This document shows, one piece after another, positions 35,166-44,956 of a DNA stretch of 64,000 nt. The position numbers were made by a program, and so were the translations under genes. Below the pieces are notes generated by a model that worked only from the letters and a program-made list of their open reading frames with translations, was not told the origin of the DNA and searched no databases. The stretch spans positions 2,046,001-2,110,000 of the forward strand of contig NZ_AP023181.1 of assembly GCF_013426915.1 (NCBI RefSeq), in the 5' to 3' direction. Source of the stretch: Paraburkholderia sp. PGU19. Its GTDB lineage: Bacteria > Pseudomonadota > Gammaproteobacteria > Burkholderiales > Burkholderiaceae. Each line of letters starts with the position of its first letter. Positions within the stretch are counted from its first letter, which is position 1.

Positions 35166-36374
35166 ATGTCGAACCTGAATTCTCCTCTGCCGCTTGCCGG
35201 CGTACGCATTCTCGATCTGTCGCGCGTGCTCGCGGGACCGTGGTGCGCGATGGTGCTCGGCGACCTCGGCGCTGAAATCATCAAGGTCGAGCACCCAAAG
35301 CGCGGTGACGACACGCGGGACTGGGGCTTGCGCGTCGGTGCGAGCGAAACGACCTATTTCAACAGCGTCAACCGGAACAAGCGCTCGGTGTGCCTCGATC
35401 TGCAGACGGCCGAAGGGCAGCGGCTCGCCCGCGAGCTGGCTCAGCAGAGCGACGTCGTGATCCAGAACTTCAAGTTCGGCGGCGCGGAAAAGCTCGGCCT
35501 CGGCTATGAACAACTCAGCCAGGGGCGCGAAGATCTCATCTACTGTTCGATCTCCGGCTACGATCGCCGCGGACCGGAAGCCTCGCGTCCCGGTTATGAC
35601 GTGGTTGTGCAGGGCGAGGCGGGACTGATGGCGCTCAACGGAGAAGCCGATCAGCCGCCCCTCAAATTCGGCATCGCCGCCGTCGATCTGTTCACGGGCA
35701 TGTATTCCGCACAGGCCGTGCTCGCGGCGCTGTTCGAGCGGCAGAAGTCGGGCAAGGGGCGCCACATCGAAATGGCGCTCTTCGATTGCGGCCTGATGAT
35801 CACGTCGTACTGCGGACTGGAATCGATGCTGATGGGCGACGATCCACCGCGCTACGGCAATGCGCATCCTTCGATCGTGCCCTACGGCGTGTTCGATGCG
35901 GAAGATGGGCCGCTCGTCATCGCGGTCGGCACGAACCGGCAGTACGAGCGCTTCTGTCGCGAAGTGATCGAACGCCCGGATCTCGTCGACGAAGAACGGT
36001 TCCGCACGAACATCGTTCGGGCCGCCAACCGCGAAGCGCTCGTGCCCGAAATCAGGCGCGAACTCGGCAAGAGGAAGCGCCTGGACCTGCTGGAGCGTCT
36101 GACCCAGGCGGGCATTCCGTGCGGCGAAGTGCTCGGCCTGCACGAGGCGCTCACGTCGAAGCGCGCGGCCGAGGGCGGACTCGTGACGACCTATACGCAT
36201 CCCGAGGCCGGCAGCACGCATGTGCTCGCGCCGCCGTACCGCTTCGACGGCGTACGCCTGCCTGTGCGCAGCGGCCCGCCGAAACTCGGCGAGGGCACGA
36301 ACGACGTGCTTCAGTCGCTGCTCGGACTGTCCGACGAACAACTTTCACAACTCAAGGCCGAGGGCGTCGTCTGA
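35166..36374 (+). CDS. CaiB/BaiF family CoA-transferase
   Basis: The 402-residue protein is a class III CoA-transferase: the signature GVRILDLSRVLAGPWCAMVLGDLGAEIIKVEHP at the start (split here in name only), the catalytic Asp174 in AAVDLFTGMY, and GKGRHIEMALFD. It moves CoA between organic acids, so the operon can activate its substrate without ATP. It follows the hydratase by 43 bp. With the dehydrogenase pair and hydratase it forms a degradation pathway for a branched or cyclic carboxylate (inference). Confidence 0.9.
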   Translation: MSNLNSPLPLAGVRILDLSRVLAGPWCAMVLGDLGAEIIKVEHPKRGDDTRDWGLRVGASETTYFNSVNRNKRSVCLDLQTAEGQRLARELAQQSDVVIQNFKFGGAEKLGLGYEQLSQGREDLIYCSISGYDRRGPEASRPGYDVVVQGEAGLMALNGEADQPPLKFGIAAVDLFTGMYSAQAVLAALFERQKSGKGRHIEMALFDCGLMITSYCGLESMLMGDDPPRYGNAHPSIVPYGVFDAEDGPLVIAVGTNRQYERFCREVIERPDLVDEERFRTNIVRAANREALVPEIRRELGKRKRLDLLERLTQAGIPCGEVLGLHEALTSKRAAEGGLVTTYTHPEAGSTHVLAPPYRFDGVRLPVRSGPPKLGEGTNDVLQSLLGLSDEQLSQLKAEGVV

Positions 36375-36562
36375 CGCTGCATGGCGCGCCGGGAGTGTGA
36401 GCCGTTTCGAGCGAATACGGCTCGCTATCGCCTGAACGGGTTCATTCAGCAGGAACATCTGAAACAAGAGCTGCCGAAGCAGCCAGCAAAGCCGTTGTTG
36501 CGAACCGTGAAGTTTCATCCGTCAACGAAGACGTCCGCAAATAACAGGGAGGAGACAGTCCC

Positions 36563-36880
36563 ATGCAGCAGGACCACATCGATTCAATCAAGGCGAGCGC
36601 CGCGTACCGGCGGCTGATTACGTCACGCCGACGTTTCAGCTTCACGCTGACGGCGCTGATGATCGTCATCTTCTACGGCTTTATTCTGTTCGTCGCGCTT
36701 GCGCCGCACATGCTGGCCCGGCCGCTCTATGCGGGCGCCACGACGAGCGTGGGTATCGTCGCGGGCGTCGGCATCATCCTGATCTCGATCGGGTTGACCG
36801 GCTGGTACGTGCTGCGTGCGAACCGCACGCTCGATCCGTCGATGAGCGCGCTGCTCGCCAGCGTCCGGAAAGGAGACTGA
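36563..36880 (+). CDS. DUF485 inner-membrane protein (YjcH-like)
   Basis: The 105-residue protein has two membrane helices (about residues 34-54 and 65-84) and the DUF485 pattern with a charged N-terminus (SAAYRRLITSRRRFSF). It ends where the ActP-type symporter gene begins (adjacent stop and ATG). This yjcH-actP pair is known from acetate uptake operons. GGGAGGAG precedes the ATG. Confidence 0.9.
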   Translation: MQQDHIDSIKASAAYRRLITSRRRFSFTLTALMIVIFYGFILFVALAPHMLARPLYAGATTSVGIVAGVGIILISIGLTGWYVLRANRTLDPSMSALLASVRKGD

Positions 36881-38569
36881 ATGATGAAGCGCATTCGCTC
36901 TCTGTCCTGCGCGAGCCTTGCCTCGCTGCCCGCGCTCGCTCACGCTTCCGCCATCGAAGGTCCTGTTCCCGATCGCGTCGCGCTGAATCCCGTTGCGATT
37001 GGCATGTTCCTGTTGTTCGTGCTCGTGACGCTCGGCATCACGCGCTGGGCGTCACGCAAGACGCGCACGACCAAGGATTTTTATAGCGCGGGTGGCGGCA
37101 TCTCCGGGTTTCAGAATGGCCTGGCTATTGCCGGGGACTATATGTCGGCGGCCTCGTTTTTGGGCCTCTCGGGCATGGTGTTCATGTTCGGCTTCGACGG
37201 CCTGATCTATTCGATTGGCTTTCTGGTCGGCTGGCCGTTCGTGATGTTTCTGCTCGCCGAACCGTTGCGCAATCTCGGCAAGTTTACCTTCGTCGACGTG
37301 GTTGCCTACCGCTTCGAACAGGCGCCGATTCGGCTGCTGACAGCCAGCACGTCGCTCGTCGTCGTGATCTTCTATCTGGTCGTGCAGATGGTCGGCGCGG
37401 GTAAGCTGATCCAGCTGCTGTTCGGTCTGCAGTACTGGATGGCGGAGGTGATCGTCGGCGCGCTGATGGTGATCTACGTGTTCTTCGGCGGCATGACGGC
37501 GACCACCTGGGTGCAGATCATTAAAGCCGTGCTGCTGCTGTGCGGCGCGACGTTCATGGCCGTCAGCGCGCTGGCGCAATTCGGCTTCAGTCCCGAAGAG
37601 ATGTTTCGTCGAGCCGTCGATGTTCACCCCGGCGCGCTCAGCATCATGGGTCCCGGCAAGCTGCTGAAGGACCCGTTCAATGCGCTTTCGCTCGGCATCG
37701 CGCTGATGTTCGGCACGGCAGGCTTCCCGCATATCCTGATGCGCTTCTTCACGGTGCCCAGCGCGAAGGAGGCGCGCAAGTCGGTGTTCGTGGCCACCGG
37801 CTTTATCGGGTATTTCTATCTGCTGACCTTTATCATCGGCTTCTCGGCAATTGCATTGCTTGCGCAGCATCCCGAGTTCTTCAAGACTGCCGCCGACGGG
37901 CATTTCAATCTGACGCATGATCTGCTCGGCGGCTCGAACATGGTCGCGGTTAAGCTGGCGCAGGCAGTGGGCGGCAACCTGTTCTACGGCTTCATCGCCG
38001 CCGTGACCTTCGCGACGATACTCGCGGTGGTGGCGGGGCTCACGCTCTCGGGAGCGACCACGGTTTCGCACGATCTCTACGCATGCTGGCTCGCTCGCGG
38101 CCATGCTAACGAAGCGCGCGAAATGCGTATGTCGCGCATGGCGACGCTGACGTTGAGCGTCATCGCGATCGGACTCGGTATTCTGTTCGAGCACGTCAAC
38201 GTGGCATTCCTGGTCGGTCTTGTCGCGGCGATTGCGGCGAGCGCGAATTTTCCGGTGCTGGTGTCGTCGATCTTCTGGCGCGGCATGACGACGCGCGGCG
38301 CGGTCATGGGCGGCAGTCTCGGACTGATTTCCTCCGTGCTGCTGACGGTGATTTCGAAGTCGGTATGGGTCGACGTGCTGCATCAGGCACGTGCACTCGT
38401 ACCGCTCGATAACCCCGCGCTGGTTTCAGTGCCGCTCGCGTTCGGAGGCATCTGGTTCTTCTCGATGCTGGATCGCGGCGCCCGTGCGCAGCGGGAGCGG
38501 GAGGCGTTTGCGCTGCAGGAGTTCTATGGGCAGACGGGGTTGTTGTCGGTGAAGGCTGTCGATCATTGA
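36881..38569 (+). CDS. actP: Sodium:solute symporter, ActP-like (acetate/short-chain acid)
   Basis: The 562-residue protein has about thirteen membrane helices, an N-terminal signal-like first segment (ending HASA), and SSSF features: [38 protein letters not shown] near residues 48-85 and the sodium-site [13 protein letters not shown] near 390. It follows DUF485 without a gap. It probably imports acetate, pyruvate or a related acid; its place after the CoA-transferase operon suggests uptake of that pathway's substrate or overflow product, but a promoter between (36375-36562) makes it a separate unit. Confidence 0.88.
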   Translation: MMKRIRSLSCASLASLPALAHASAIEGPVPDRVALNPVAIGMFLLFVLVTLGITRWASRKTRTTKDFYSAGGGISGFQNGLAIAGDYMSAASFLGLSGMVFMFGFDGLIYSIGFLVGWPFVMFLLAEPLRNLGKFTFVDVVAYRFEQAPIRLLTASTSLVVVIFYLVVQMVGAGKLIQLLFGLQYWMAEVIVGALMVIYVFFGGMTATTWVQIIKAVLLLCGATFMAVSALAQFGFSPEEMFRRAVDVHPGALSIMGPGKLLKDPFNALSLGIALMFGTAGFPHILMRFFTVPSAKEARKSVFVATGFIGYFYLLTFIIGFSAIALLAQHPEFFKTAADGHFNLTHDLLGGSNMVAVKLAQAVGGNLFYGFIAAVTFATILAVVAGLTLSGATTVSHDLYACWLARGHANEAREMRMSRMATLTLSVIAIGLGILFEHVNVAFLVGLVAAIAASANFPVLVSSIFWRGMTTRGAVMGGSLGLISSVLLTVISKSVWVDVLHQARALVPLDNPALVSVPLAFGGIWFFSMLDRGARAQREREAFALQEFYGQTGLLSVKAVDH

Positions 38570-38586
38570 GGCAACTCGCAGGCCGT

Positions 38587-38612
38587 GTGGCGCAGCGGGT
38601 GCGCTGCGCCAC
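38587..38612. terminator. Hairpin between convergent actP and TetR genes
   Basis: GTGGCGCAGC (38587-38596) pairs with GCTGCGCCAC (38603-38612), a 10-bp stem with a 6-base loop between the actP stop and the last codon of the TetR gene. It can end both transcripts; there is no T-tract. Confidence 0.6.
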
Positions 38613-39202
38613 TACCGGAAGCTGTCGTGCAGATAGTCGCGCACGGCCGTGAGTATTTCATCAGAGAGCGGATCGCCCCGCACCGCACGCGCGAGCGTGG
38701 CCGCGCCCACCAGCATCGAAAGGCGGGCGATCGCGCGCTGACGCGCTTTCTTCGACGGGCGCGGATCAGCAAACGACGCCAGTCTGCTGAACATCGACTT
38801 GAGACCCTGCACGTACGCACCGCGCACCGGCTTGGTTGCGTCTTCGCGGGCCACATCTGCTGCGAGCCCCACGGCCGGACACCCACCGCCGGGCTCGTCA
38901 CGCTGCTTCGCACTGAGATAGTGCTTCGCGAGCGCGTCGACGAAAGCCTGTTCGCCCGCATCTTCCCTGACGAGCGATCTCCAGCGCACAACGGATTCAC
39001 CGAACGCCCGCTCGCACGCCACGGCCGCGAGTTCGTCCTTCGATTCGAAATGGCCGTAGAACCCGCCATGCGTGAGCCCTGCGCTCGCCATGATGTCGGT
39101 CACCGATACGCCATTCAGCCCGCGCTCCTTGAACAGACGCGCGGACGCCGCCTCGATCAGCCGGCGGTTCTCGTCGGTTTGTTCCCTCGATACGCGAGGC
39201 AT
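38612..39202 (-). CDS. TetR/AcrR family regulator
   Basis: The 196-residue protein carries a TetR HTH at residues 10-60 (ARLFKERGLNGVSVTDIMAS, GGFYGHFESKDELAA) and a C-terminal helical domain of the TetR_C_16/PA2196-like type. ATG 39202 follows a GGAGGGC site. It is 63 bp after a tautomerase gene on the same strand and probably represses that unit through the palindrome at 39744-39763. Confidence 0.9.
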   Translation of the reverse strand: MPRVSREQTDENRRLIEAASARLFKERGLNGVSVTDIMASAGLTHGGFYGHFESKDELAAVACERAFGESVVRWRSLVREDAGEQAFVDALAKHYLSAKQRDEPGGGCPAVGLAADVAREDATKPVRGAYVQGLKSMFSRLASFADPRPSKKARQRAIARLSMLVGAATLARAVRGDPLSDEILTAVRDYLHDSFR

Positions 39203-39265
39203 CCGCGCCCTCCGTGGTGAGTGCAACGCAAGCTGCCTTGACGGCAGCGCGCGTCGACCATGCGT

Positions 39266-39649
39266 TTATTGAGCGTACTGTGCTTCGCCGTTACCGAACG
39301 ACCAGTTCTCTTTCGGCACTTCGACGAGACTAATGAACAGGTCTTCGCGGCGCAGTCCGACGCGCGCGTGAAGCCCTTCGCTGAGTGCCTTGTAGAAGGC
39401 TTTTTTGATCGCGAGATCGCGGCCCGCATTCAACGTGAGTTGCACGATGATGCACTGAGGCGAGCGCTCGATACCGAGATAGGTCGGATCGGCGATGAAG
39501 TCGCCGGGCTTATGATCGTTGATCACCATGAACCGGTCATTGGCGGGGACGTTCATCGTCGTGGTCATCGCCTTGTAGACCTCGTCGGCGACGGCGCTGC
39601 GATATTCGGCGGATTGGCCTTCTGCGAGATCGATGCGTACAAGTGGCAT
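39266..39649 (-). CDS. Tautomerase family protein
   Basis: The 127-residue protein begins Met-Pro-Leu-Val-Arg; Pro2 is the catalytic base of the tautomerase superfamily. It is longer than 4-oxalocrotonate tautomerase (about 62 residues) and corresponds to the fused, MSAD-like/double-domain subgroup. GAGGAAAT precedes the ATG at 39649, and earlier starts would bury Pro2. It shares a strand with a TetR gene that follows and probably regulates it. Confidence 0.86.
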   Translation of the reverse strand: MPLVRIDLAEGQSAEYRSAVADEVYKAMTTTMNVPANDRFMVINDHKPGDFIADPTYLGIERSPQCIIVQLTLNAGRDLAIKKAFYKALSEGLHARVGLRREDLFISLVEVPKENWSFGNGEAQYAQ

Positions 39650-39743
39650 GGTAATTTCCTCGATTTGAACGTCTATGCCGGCGCGCGGCGTCAGATTGCG
39701 CACAAGAAAAGCCCGATCAGCGGGCTTGGGTACAACCCGATAT

Positions 39744-39763
39744 TAAATGATGACCATCATTTA
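39744..39763. promoter_or_regulatory. TetR operator candidate before tautomerase
   Basis: TAAATGATG and CATCATTTA are inverted around a 2-base centre, a perfect 9+2+9 palindrome; a second, imperfect dyad (ATAGATGA/TCATTTAT) follows at about 39768-39788. They lie about 95 bp before the tautomerase start and are AT-rich as promoters usually are. The pair of sites is typical of a TetR-repressed promoter. The rest of 39650-39978 holds no gene. Confidence 0.55.
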
Positions 39764-39978
39764 TACAATAGATGATGGATGTCATTTATAAGACAATCGA
39801 GGTGAATTAGAGTCACCTGTCGTTGATCTCTCATCCGGACAAGATCAGCAGACTGATTCTTGAAGCTGCTCGACCATTAGCCTGACGGGCAACGTCGTAC
39901 TGGCGTGGCCGAACGCTGTGTGCCGCTGTATCGCCGGGACAGGGGCTGCGTTTGAATGTCGGGCGGTTCAAGTCCCGA

Positions 39979-40632
39979 CTATCTTCGCGCCATCGAGTCC
40001 ACGACATCCTGGGTCCTGACAACTGCATGCGCGAGAAACGCGTAGTTGACCAACGCCGCCTTATAGCCGTCGCCCCAGGTCGGATGACGCGGCCCCGCCG
40101 TAGCGTCGGCGACGACGTAAACTTCGAAACCCTGCTCGATCAGGTCGCGCAGGTGAGACTCGACACACATATTGGCGAGCATCCCGCCCAGCACGACTTT
40201 CTGGACGTTACGCTTTCGAAGCTGCAGCGTCAGGTCATTTGTCTGCGGTCCGAACACCTTGTGCGGGCTTACTACGATAGTCTCGCCGTCTTCGATAAAC
40301 GGTTTGAACTCATCCAGCCAGTCAGCACCTGATTTCTCAAAACCGCTCAGGTTCAGCGTACCCGTTCGTGCGAACGTGCCCGTTGCAAATTCGTCGGCCT
40401 CCAGTGGGCCGTTGAATGTCCATGCACGGTCGGTCGGAAAGAAATAGTGCGGGGAGATGAACACGCTGAACTTCGATGCTTTCGCTACCTTGAAGATTTT
40501 CACCATGTTTTCGACCGTTCGGTTTTCCGTCACGCTTGCACCAACGGCGCCCCAGTTTTTGCCTGTGGGGCTCAACACGTCGTTCTGTGGATCGATAAAC
40601 ACTACTGCCGTATCGGCGGGGTTGCAGTTCAT
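39979..40632 (-). CDS. Isochorismatase-family cysteine hydrolase
   Basis: The 217-residue protein has the catalytic Asp14 (VFIDPQND), Lys125 (SPHKVFG) and Cys156 (ANMCVESH) triad of the isochorismatase/nicotinamidase-like family, with the cis-peptide GGMLANMC stretch. Members hydrolyse amides such as nicotinamide, N-carbamoylsarcosine or biuret. GGAG precedes ATG 40632. No operon partner is close; the substrate is open. Confidence 0.88.
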   Translation of the reverse strand: MNCNPADTAVVFIDPQNDVLSPTGKNWGAVGASVTENRTVENMVKIFKVAKASKFSVFISPHYFFPTDRAWTFNGPLEADEFATGTFARTGTLNLSGFEKSGADWLDEFKPFIEDGETIVVSPHKVFGPQTNDLTLQLRKRNVQKVVLGGMLANMCVESHLRDLIEQGFEVYVVADATAGPRHPTWGDGYKAALVNYAFLAHAVVRTQDVVDSMARR

Positions 40633-41203
40633 GATCGAACTCCAGTGAGTGAATGGCGGGACGCGGACATGCAGTACCAATGTAGGTGATCGGAGTCAAC
40701 CCTGCCGATTGATTCCTCGCAGATCCCTTGCACATATCCGCTTTTGTTTAGCCGACGTTTCAATACGTATCCGCAGGCACACGCTTACGGACTTGTCATG
40801 AATGAAAGGTCACTGTCCGGCTATCTACATGTTTGCGGCGTTCTCGCCAACGTCTTGCGCGACGTAGCAAGCACAGTTGGCACGGCTATGCTCGCCGCTG
40901 GATTTCCCCTGAGGACAGGTCTATAACTGGAGAAAAAGAAAAGGCGCGTCCCTAAACATGTGCCCATGTCACCTCTTCAGAGGATGCCTTCAATAACAGA
41001 AACTCACGCTGTTATCCGCGCGTGCCGCCATTGATCGTCTTCCGCGGCATCGTGCTTGAGGCGACGTATTGCGAGCCTTGCCGTAGCAGGTTTTCTTCTC
41101 TGCGATCGGCAAGCTAAATTCTGTTGTTCTTTGGAATCCGTGTATTTCGATTCGTCATCCTGATCGGATAGATTCGAATTGCATTCTCGATAAAGGTGCA
41201 GAA
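40633..41203. other. Intergenic region without firm gene
   Basis: About 570 bases. Short frames on both strands lack ribosome sites. It has a small CCTCT/AGAGG dyad near 40973 and an AT-richer part (about 41100-41195) just before the small secreted gene, probably its promoter. Nothing else recognised. Confidence 0.4.
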
Positions 41204-41488
41204 ATGAGAGTTCCTTTTGCTTCATTATTGGTGGCTTCTGCATTATCCGCCGTCACAGGCCTGGCATATTCGCAGACATCGCAACAGCCAGCCGGAAGCG
41301 CCGACCCGCAAATGGCGCCCGCCGCGACGATGTCACAACCACAAATGGCACAGCCTGCCAGTTCAATGAATCGCTATGAATACGATTCGGTCGGTCCTCA
41401 GCCAGGTGGATCGAGTGGAAGTGGACGAGGAAGGAATGGCGCGCCGTGTGTCGTCGGCTTGTCTTGTGATATTTACCAGGGGAGTTGA
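41204..41488 (+). CDS. Small secreted Gln/Pro/Gly-rich protein
   Basis: The 94-residue protein has a Sec signal (residues 1-23, ending GLAYSQ), a Gln/Pro/Ala/Met-rich low-complexity middle (QMAPAATMSQPQMAQPA) and a Gly/Ser/Arg segment followed by two Cys (APCVVGLSC) that could form a disulfide. An AAGGTG site precedes the ATG. No family recognised; exported, unknown function. Confidence 0.68.
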   Translation: MRVPFASLLVASALSAVTGLAYSQTSQQPAGSADPQMAPAATMSQPQMAQPASSMNRYEYDSVGPQPGGSSGSGRGRNGAPCVVGLSCDIYQGS

Positions 41489-41717
41489 GTTCGGGACGAT
41501 TGCCTAACCCTTTGGTAACGTCGTCACGGAAATCCCGCTAGACGAGGCCATGAGGTTGGATTCCTGGCGACGCGCCGGATCTGCATGACAAAGCGGCACG
41601 TCGCACAGCAAGTTCGTCACTCTTTCGCCCACGCCGCCGCGCAACTGATCGCAAAGTCGCGATACGACCGCGGTGGTCGACCTGGGGCTGAGTGAGTCGC
41701 AGTGACGCGTCCACCCG

Positions 41718-42674
41718 TCAACGCAGCAACTCGCGCCGCGGTGTTTCCGACGGAAGTTCGCCAAACCGTTCGCGGTACGCCTGAGCGAACCGGCCGAAAT
41801 GGGTAAAACCCGAATCCAGCGCAATAGTCGCAACCCGCACATCGGGCGTGCTTTCCCGAATCGCCTGACGCGCGCGGTCAAGCCGCATCTGCCGCATCAG
41901 GCTGATCGGGCTGACGTTGCGAAACCGCAAGAATCCCTCGGTTAGCGTTCTGACGGGCACGCCCGCGGCACGGGCGATGTCCTGCAATTGCATCGGCACG
42001 GCGAGGTTGGCGGCCATGAACTCTTCGGCGCGGCGAACGAACAAGGGCGCGATGTTCGAAGGCGGGGATGTCGCGTGGCCCATATCCTGACTGCACAACA
42101 GGCCGACCAGCAGCGATTCGACATGCGCGCCCACAGCGGGATTCTGAGCGGCCACGTTCAGCAGATCAGGCGAACTGGCGACCAGCTTCAACTGTTCCTT
42201 CCACGCGCGCATCGGGCCGCTTTCGAGCGACACGGCAGCACCCGCGCCGAAGAGGGAAGCGCTGTCGCCGTTGAGCGCCGCCGCGTCGATCCGCATCACC
42301 AGTTGCTCGCAATCGGGCGACAGCAGCGCGCTGAACGGCTCGCCGGGTGCGCGAATCACGGCGTGCTGGTCGTCCACGACGACTTTCCTGCCAGCCGTGT
42401 GGACCTCCGCATTGCCGGCGACGCAAAACATCATCAGAAAGTATCCGTCGACGGCTTCGACATCCACCTGGATCGCGCCGCCGAATTGAATCGTGCCGAT
42501 GCCGAGCCGTCCCACCCGTACGAAGTCCATGTGAGAACGACCGTGCGTGTGGCCGCGCGGAAACAGCGAATGCGGCTGCATGACGCGTGAAATCAGTTCG
42601 CGCGTCTCGTCGAGGTCGACCGATTCGAAGAGCCGGTGGCGTCGCAATGCGGGCAGTCGTAGAGCGGATCTCAT
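41718..42674 (-). CDS. andR: AraC/XylS-type regulator, probable AndR
   Basis: From ATG 42674 the protein has 318 residues: an AraC-binding-like cupin N-terminal half (AraC_binding_2 type) and two HTH units in the last 100 residues (AVPMQLQDIARAAGVPVRTLTEGF and PDVRVATIALDSGFTHFGRFAQAYRERFGELP). It is divergent from the ring-hydroxylating dioxygenase genes, as AndR is from andAc in Burkholderia cepacia, where it activates on anthranilate. The same role is inferred here. Confidence 0.85.
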   Translation of the reverse strand: MRSALRLPALRRHRLFESVDLDETRELISRVMQPHSLFPRGHTHGRSHMDFVRVGRLGIGTIQFGGAIQVDVEAVDGYFLMMFCVAGNAEVHTAGRKVVVDDQHAVIRAPGEPFSALLSPDCEQLVMRIDAAALNGDSASLFGAGAAVSLESGPMRAWKEQLKLVASSPDLLNVAAQNPAVGAHVESLLVGLLCSQDMGHATSPPSNIAPLFVRRAEEFMAANLAVPMQLQDIARAAGVPVRTLTEGFLRFRNVSPISLMRQMRLDRARQAIRESTPDVRVATIALDSGFTHFGRFAQAYRERFGELPSETPRRELLR

Positions 42675-42807
42675 GGTTATTCCAGCGCGCTCGGGCGGGG
42701 ATTGAACGGAGCCGGGTTCATAAAACGGCCTGAACTGGATATCAGCGCCGCGTTCGGCCAGAAACGGATAGACCCTGCATTTTCCGCCTCCAAAAATGTG
42801 TTCACCA

Positions 42808-42833
42808 TGCAGCAGCGATTTTTCGTTGCTGCA
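42808..42833 (+). promoter_or_regulatory. Dyad in andR-andAc intergenic region
   Basis: TGCAGCA (42808-42814) and TGCTGCA (42827-42833) are inverted around a T-rich 12-base centre, 29 bp before the andAc start. It could be an activator site or a 5' mRNA hairpin. The gap of 188 bp holds both promoters. Confidence 0.35.
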
Positions 42834-42862
42834 ACGGGCCCCCACAATGCGGAGAAAATAGC

Positions 42863-44134
42863 ATGGAAATGGTCGAGACGCCTGTCAGCTTCAGAAACAC
42901 GCCGGACACGGACATGGTGCAGTTCCCGCGCGACGATGGCTCGCGCGTGCCCTATAAGGTGTTCAGCTCGCAAGCGGTGTACGAGCGCGAGCAGGAGCGC
43001 ATCTTTCGCGGGCCGACGTGGAACTTCGTCGCGCTCGAAGCAGAGATTCCGAAGCCGGGCGACTTCAAGAGCACCTTCGTCGGCGATACGCCCGTCGTCG
43101 TCACGCGCACCGAGGATGGTTCGTTGTCGGCATGGGTCAACCGTTGCGCGCATCGAGGCGCATCCGTTTGCCGCAAGGCGCGCGGCAACGCGACATCGCA
43201 TACGTGCGTGTATCACCAGTGGAGCTTCGACAACAGCGGCAACCTGCTGGGCGTGCCGTTCCGCCGTGGACAGAAGGGCATGACGGGCATGCCGCCCGAC
43301 TTCGACCCCAAGCGGCACAGCCTGCGCAAGCTGCGCGTGGACAGCTATCGCGGCCTCGTCTTCGCGAGTTTCAGCGACGCAGTCGCGCCGCTGCCCGACT
43401 ATCTCGGCGCGGAAATGCGCCCCTGGATCGATCGCATCTTTCACAAGCCTGTCGAGTATCTCGGCTGCACGCGGCAATACTCGAAGTCCAACTGGAAGCT
43501 GTATCTCGAGAACGTGAAGGACCCGTATCACGCGAGCATGCTGCATTTGTTCCATACGACCTTCAACATCTTCCGTGTCGGCATGAAGGCGCGATCGATT
43601 CCCGATGCGACGCATGGCCTGCACAGCATCATCACGGTGACGAAGACGGGCGAGGACACATCGGCGGCCTACAAGCAGCAACAGATCCGCTCGTTCGATG
43701 AAGGCTTCGCGCTGGAAGACGATTCGATCCTCGGTCTCGTTTCCGAATACGAGGAAGACACCACCAATCATATCCAGCCGATCTTTCCTCAACTGGTGAT
43801 CCAGCAGATCCACAACACGCTGGTCGCGCGCCAGTTGCTGGCAAAAGGTCCGGACAGCTTCGAGCTGATCTTCCATTTCTTCGGCTATGCCGACGACACG
43901 CCGGAACTTCGCGCGCTTCGCATCAAGCAGGCGAACCTGGTCGGACCGGCGGGCTATATCTCGATGGAAGACACGGAAGCGACCGAACTCGTGCAGCGGG
44001 GCACGGTGCGCGACGCGGACGCGACGTCGGTGATCGAGATGTCGCGCAGCAATCCGGACCAGCAGGACACGGTGATTACCGAAAGCCTGATTCGACGGTT
44101 CTGGGTCGGATATCAGAAGCTGATGGGCTATTGA
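42863..44134 (+). CDS. andAc: Ring-hydroxylating dioxygenase large subunit (anthranilate 1,2-dioxygenase type)
   Basis: The 423-residue oxygenase subunit has a Rieske [2Fe-2S] site (Cys95, His97, Cys115, His118) and the mononuclear iron site DPYHASMLH (bridging Asp220, His223, His228). The order large subunit, small subunit, ferredoxin, reductase and a divergent AraC regulator matches andAcAdAbAa/andR of B. cepacia, which converts anthranilate to catechol, CO2 and NH3. GGAGA precedes the ATG. A salicylate- or other aminobenzoate-using enzyme cannot be excluded. Confidence 0.88.
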   Translation: MEMVETPVSFRNTPDTDMVQFPRDDGSRVPYKVFSSQAVYEREQERIFRGPTWNFVALEAEIPKPGDFKSTFVGDTPVVVTRTEDGSLSAWVNRCAHRGASVCRKARGNATSHTCVYHQWSFDNSGNLLGVPFRRGQKGMTGMPPDFDPKRHSLRKLRVDSYRGLVFASFSDAVAPLPDYLGAEMRPWIDRIFHKPVEYLGCTRQYSKSNWKLYLENVKDPYHASMLHLFHTTFNIFRVGMKARSIPDATHGLHSIITVTKTGEDTSAAYKQQQIRSFDEGFALEDDSILGLVSEYEEDTTNHIQPIFPQLVIQQIHNTLVARQLLAKGPDSFELIFHFFGYADDTPELRALRIKQANLVGPAGYISMEDTEATELVQRGTVRDADATSVIEMSRSNPDQQDTVITESLIRRFWVGYQKLMGY

Positions 44135-44149
44135 GAAAAGGACACGAAA

Positions 44150-44623
44150 ATGGAACAGATGAAGCTTTGGTTCGAATTGAACATGCTGCAGAACCAGTAC
44201 ATCAGCAATCTCGACAACAACAGGCTCGAAGCGTGGCCGACGCTCTTTACGGAAGACTGCCTGTACGAGATCGTGCCGAAAGAAAACGCGGATATGGGCT
44301 TGCCCGTCGGCATCATTCACTGCACGAACCAGAAGATGCTGCGCGATCGCGTCGTGTCGCTGCGTCACGCCAATATTTTCGAGGAGCACACCTACCGGCA
44401 CATGACATCGGGCCTGACAATCACGAGCGACCAAGACGACGTGATCGAAACGGAAAGCAGCTATGTCGTGGTTCAGACGCTGGCGAACGGCGAGTCGAAT
44501 GTGTATCAGGCTGGGAAGTACTACGACCGCGTCGTACGGACGGCGGGCGGGCTGCGCTACCAAAGCAAGCGGGTGGTGTACGACACGTCGCGCGTGCAGA
44601 CACTGCTCGCAACGCCGATCTGA
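44150..44623 (+). CDS. andAd: Ring-hydroxylating dioxygenase small subunit
   Basis: The 157-residue protein matches dioxygenase beta subunits (NTF2-like fold): RLEAWPTLFTEDCLYEIVP near residue 25 and the GLRYQSKRVVYDTSRV end. It forms the alpha3beta3 or alpha2beta2 oxygenase with the preceding gene product. Fifteen bases separate it from andAc. Confidence 0.87.
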   Translation: MEQMKLWFELNMLQNQYISNLDNNRLEAWPTLFTEDCLYEIVPKENADMGLPVGIIHCTNQKMLRDRVVSLRHANIFEEHTYRHMTSGLTITSDQDDVIETESSYVVVQTLANGESNVYQAGKYYDRVVRTAGGLRYQSKRVVYDTSRVQTLLATPI

Positions 44624-44632
44624 GGAGCGGAC

Positions 44633-44956
44633 ATGGAAGCGAAGATTGATAGCTGGCAGACGATCGGCACGCTCGATGACTTTGCCGAAGGCGAGCCGGC
44701 AGCCGTGATCGCAGGCGATCGTCAGATTGCGGTGTTTCGTATCGGCGACGAAGTATTTGCGTTGAACGATCTCTGCACGCACGGACATGCGCGGCTTTCG
44801 GAAGGGTATGTAGAAGACGGCTGCGTCGAATGTCCGCTGCATCAGGGGCTGATCGACATCCGCACGGGTGCGCCGCGTTGCGCGCCCATCACGGACGCGG
44901 TGCGTGCTTTCCCGATCCGGATCGTCGAGGCGAGGGTGGAAGTCAATGTCGAATGA
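44633..44956 (+). CDS. andAb: Rieske-type ferredoxin of the dioxygenase
   Basis: The 107-residue Rieske ferredoxin binds [2Fe-2S] through Cys48 and His50 (CTHGHARL) and Cys67 and His70 (CPLHQG). It passes electrons from the reductase to the oxygenase. Nine bases after andAd; its stop overlaps the start of andAa. Confidence 0.92.
   Translation: MEAKIDSWQTIGTLDDFAEGEPAAVIAGDRQIAVFRIGDEVFALNDLCTHGHARLSEGYVEDGCVECPLHQGLIDIRTGAPRCAPITDAVRAFPIRIVEARVEVNVE

Noticed and set aside
37052..38383. A 443-codon open frame on the minus strand
   Set aside because: Antisense to actP, with highly repetitive His/Arg/Gln composition; shadow.
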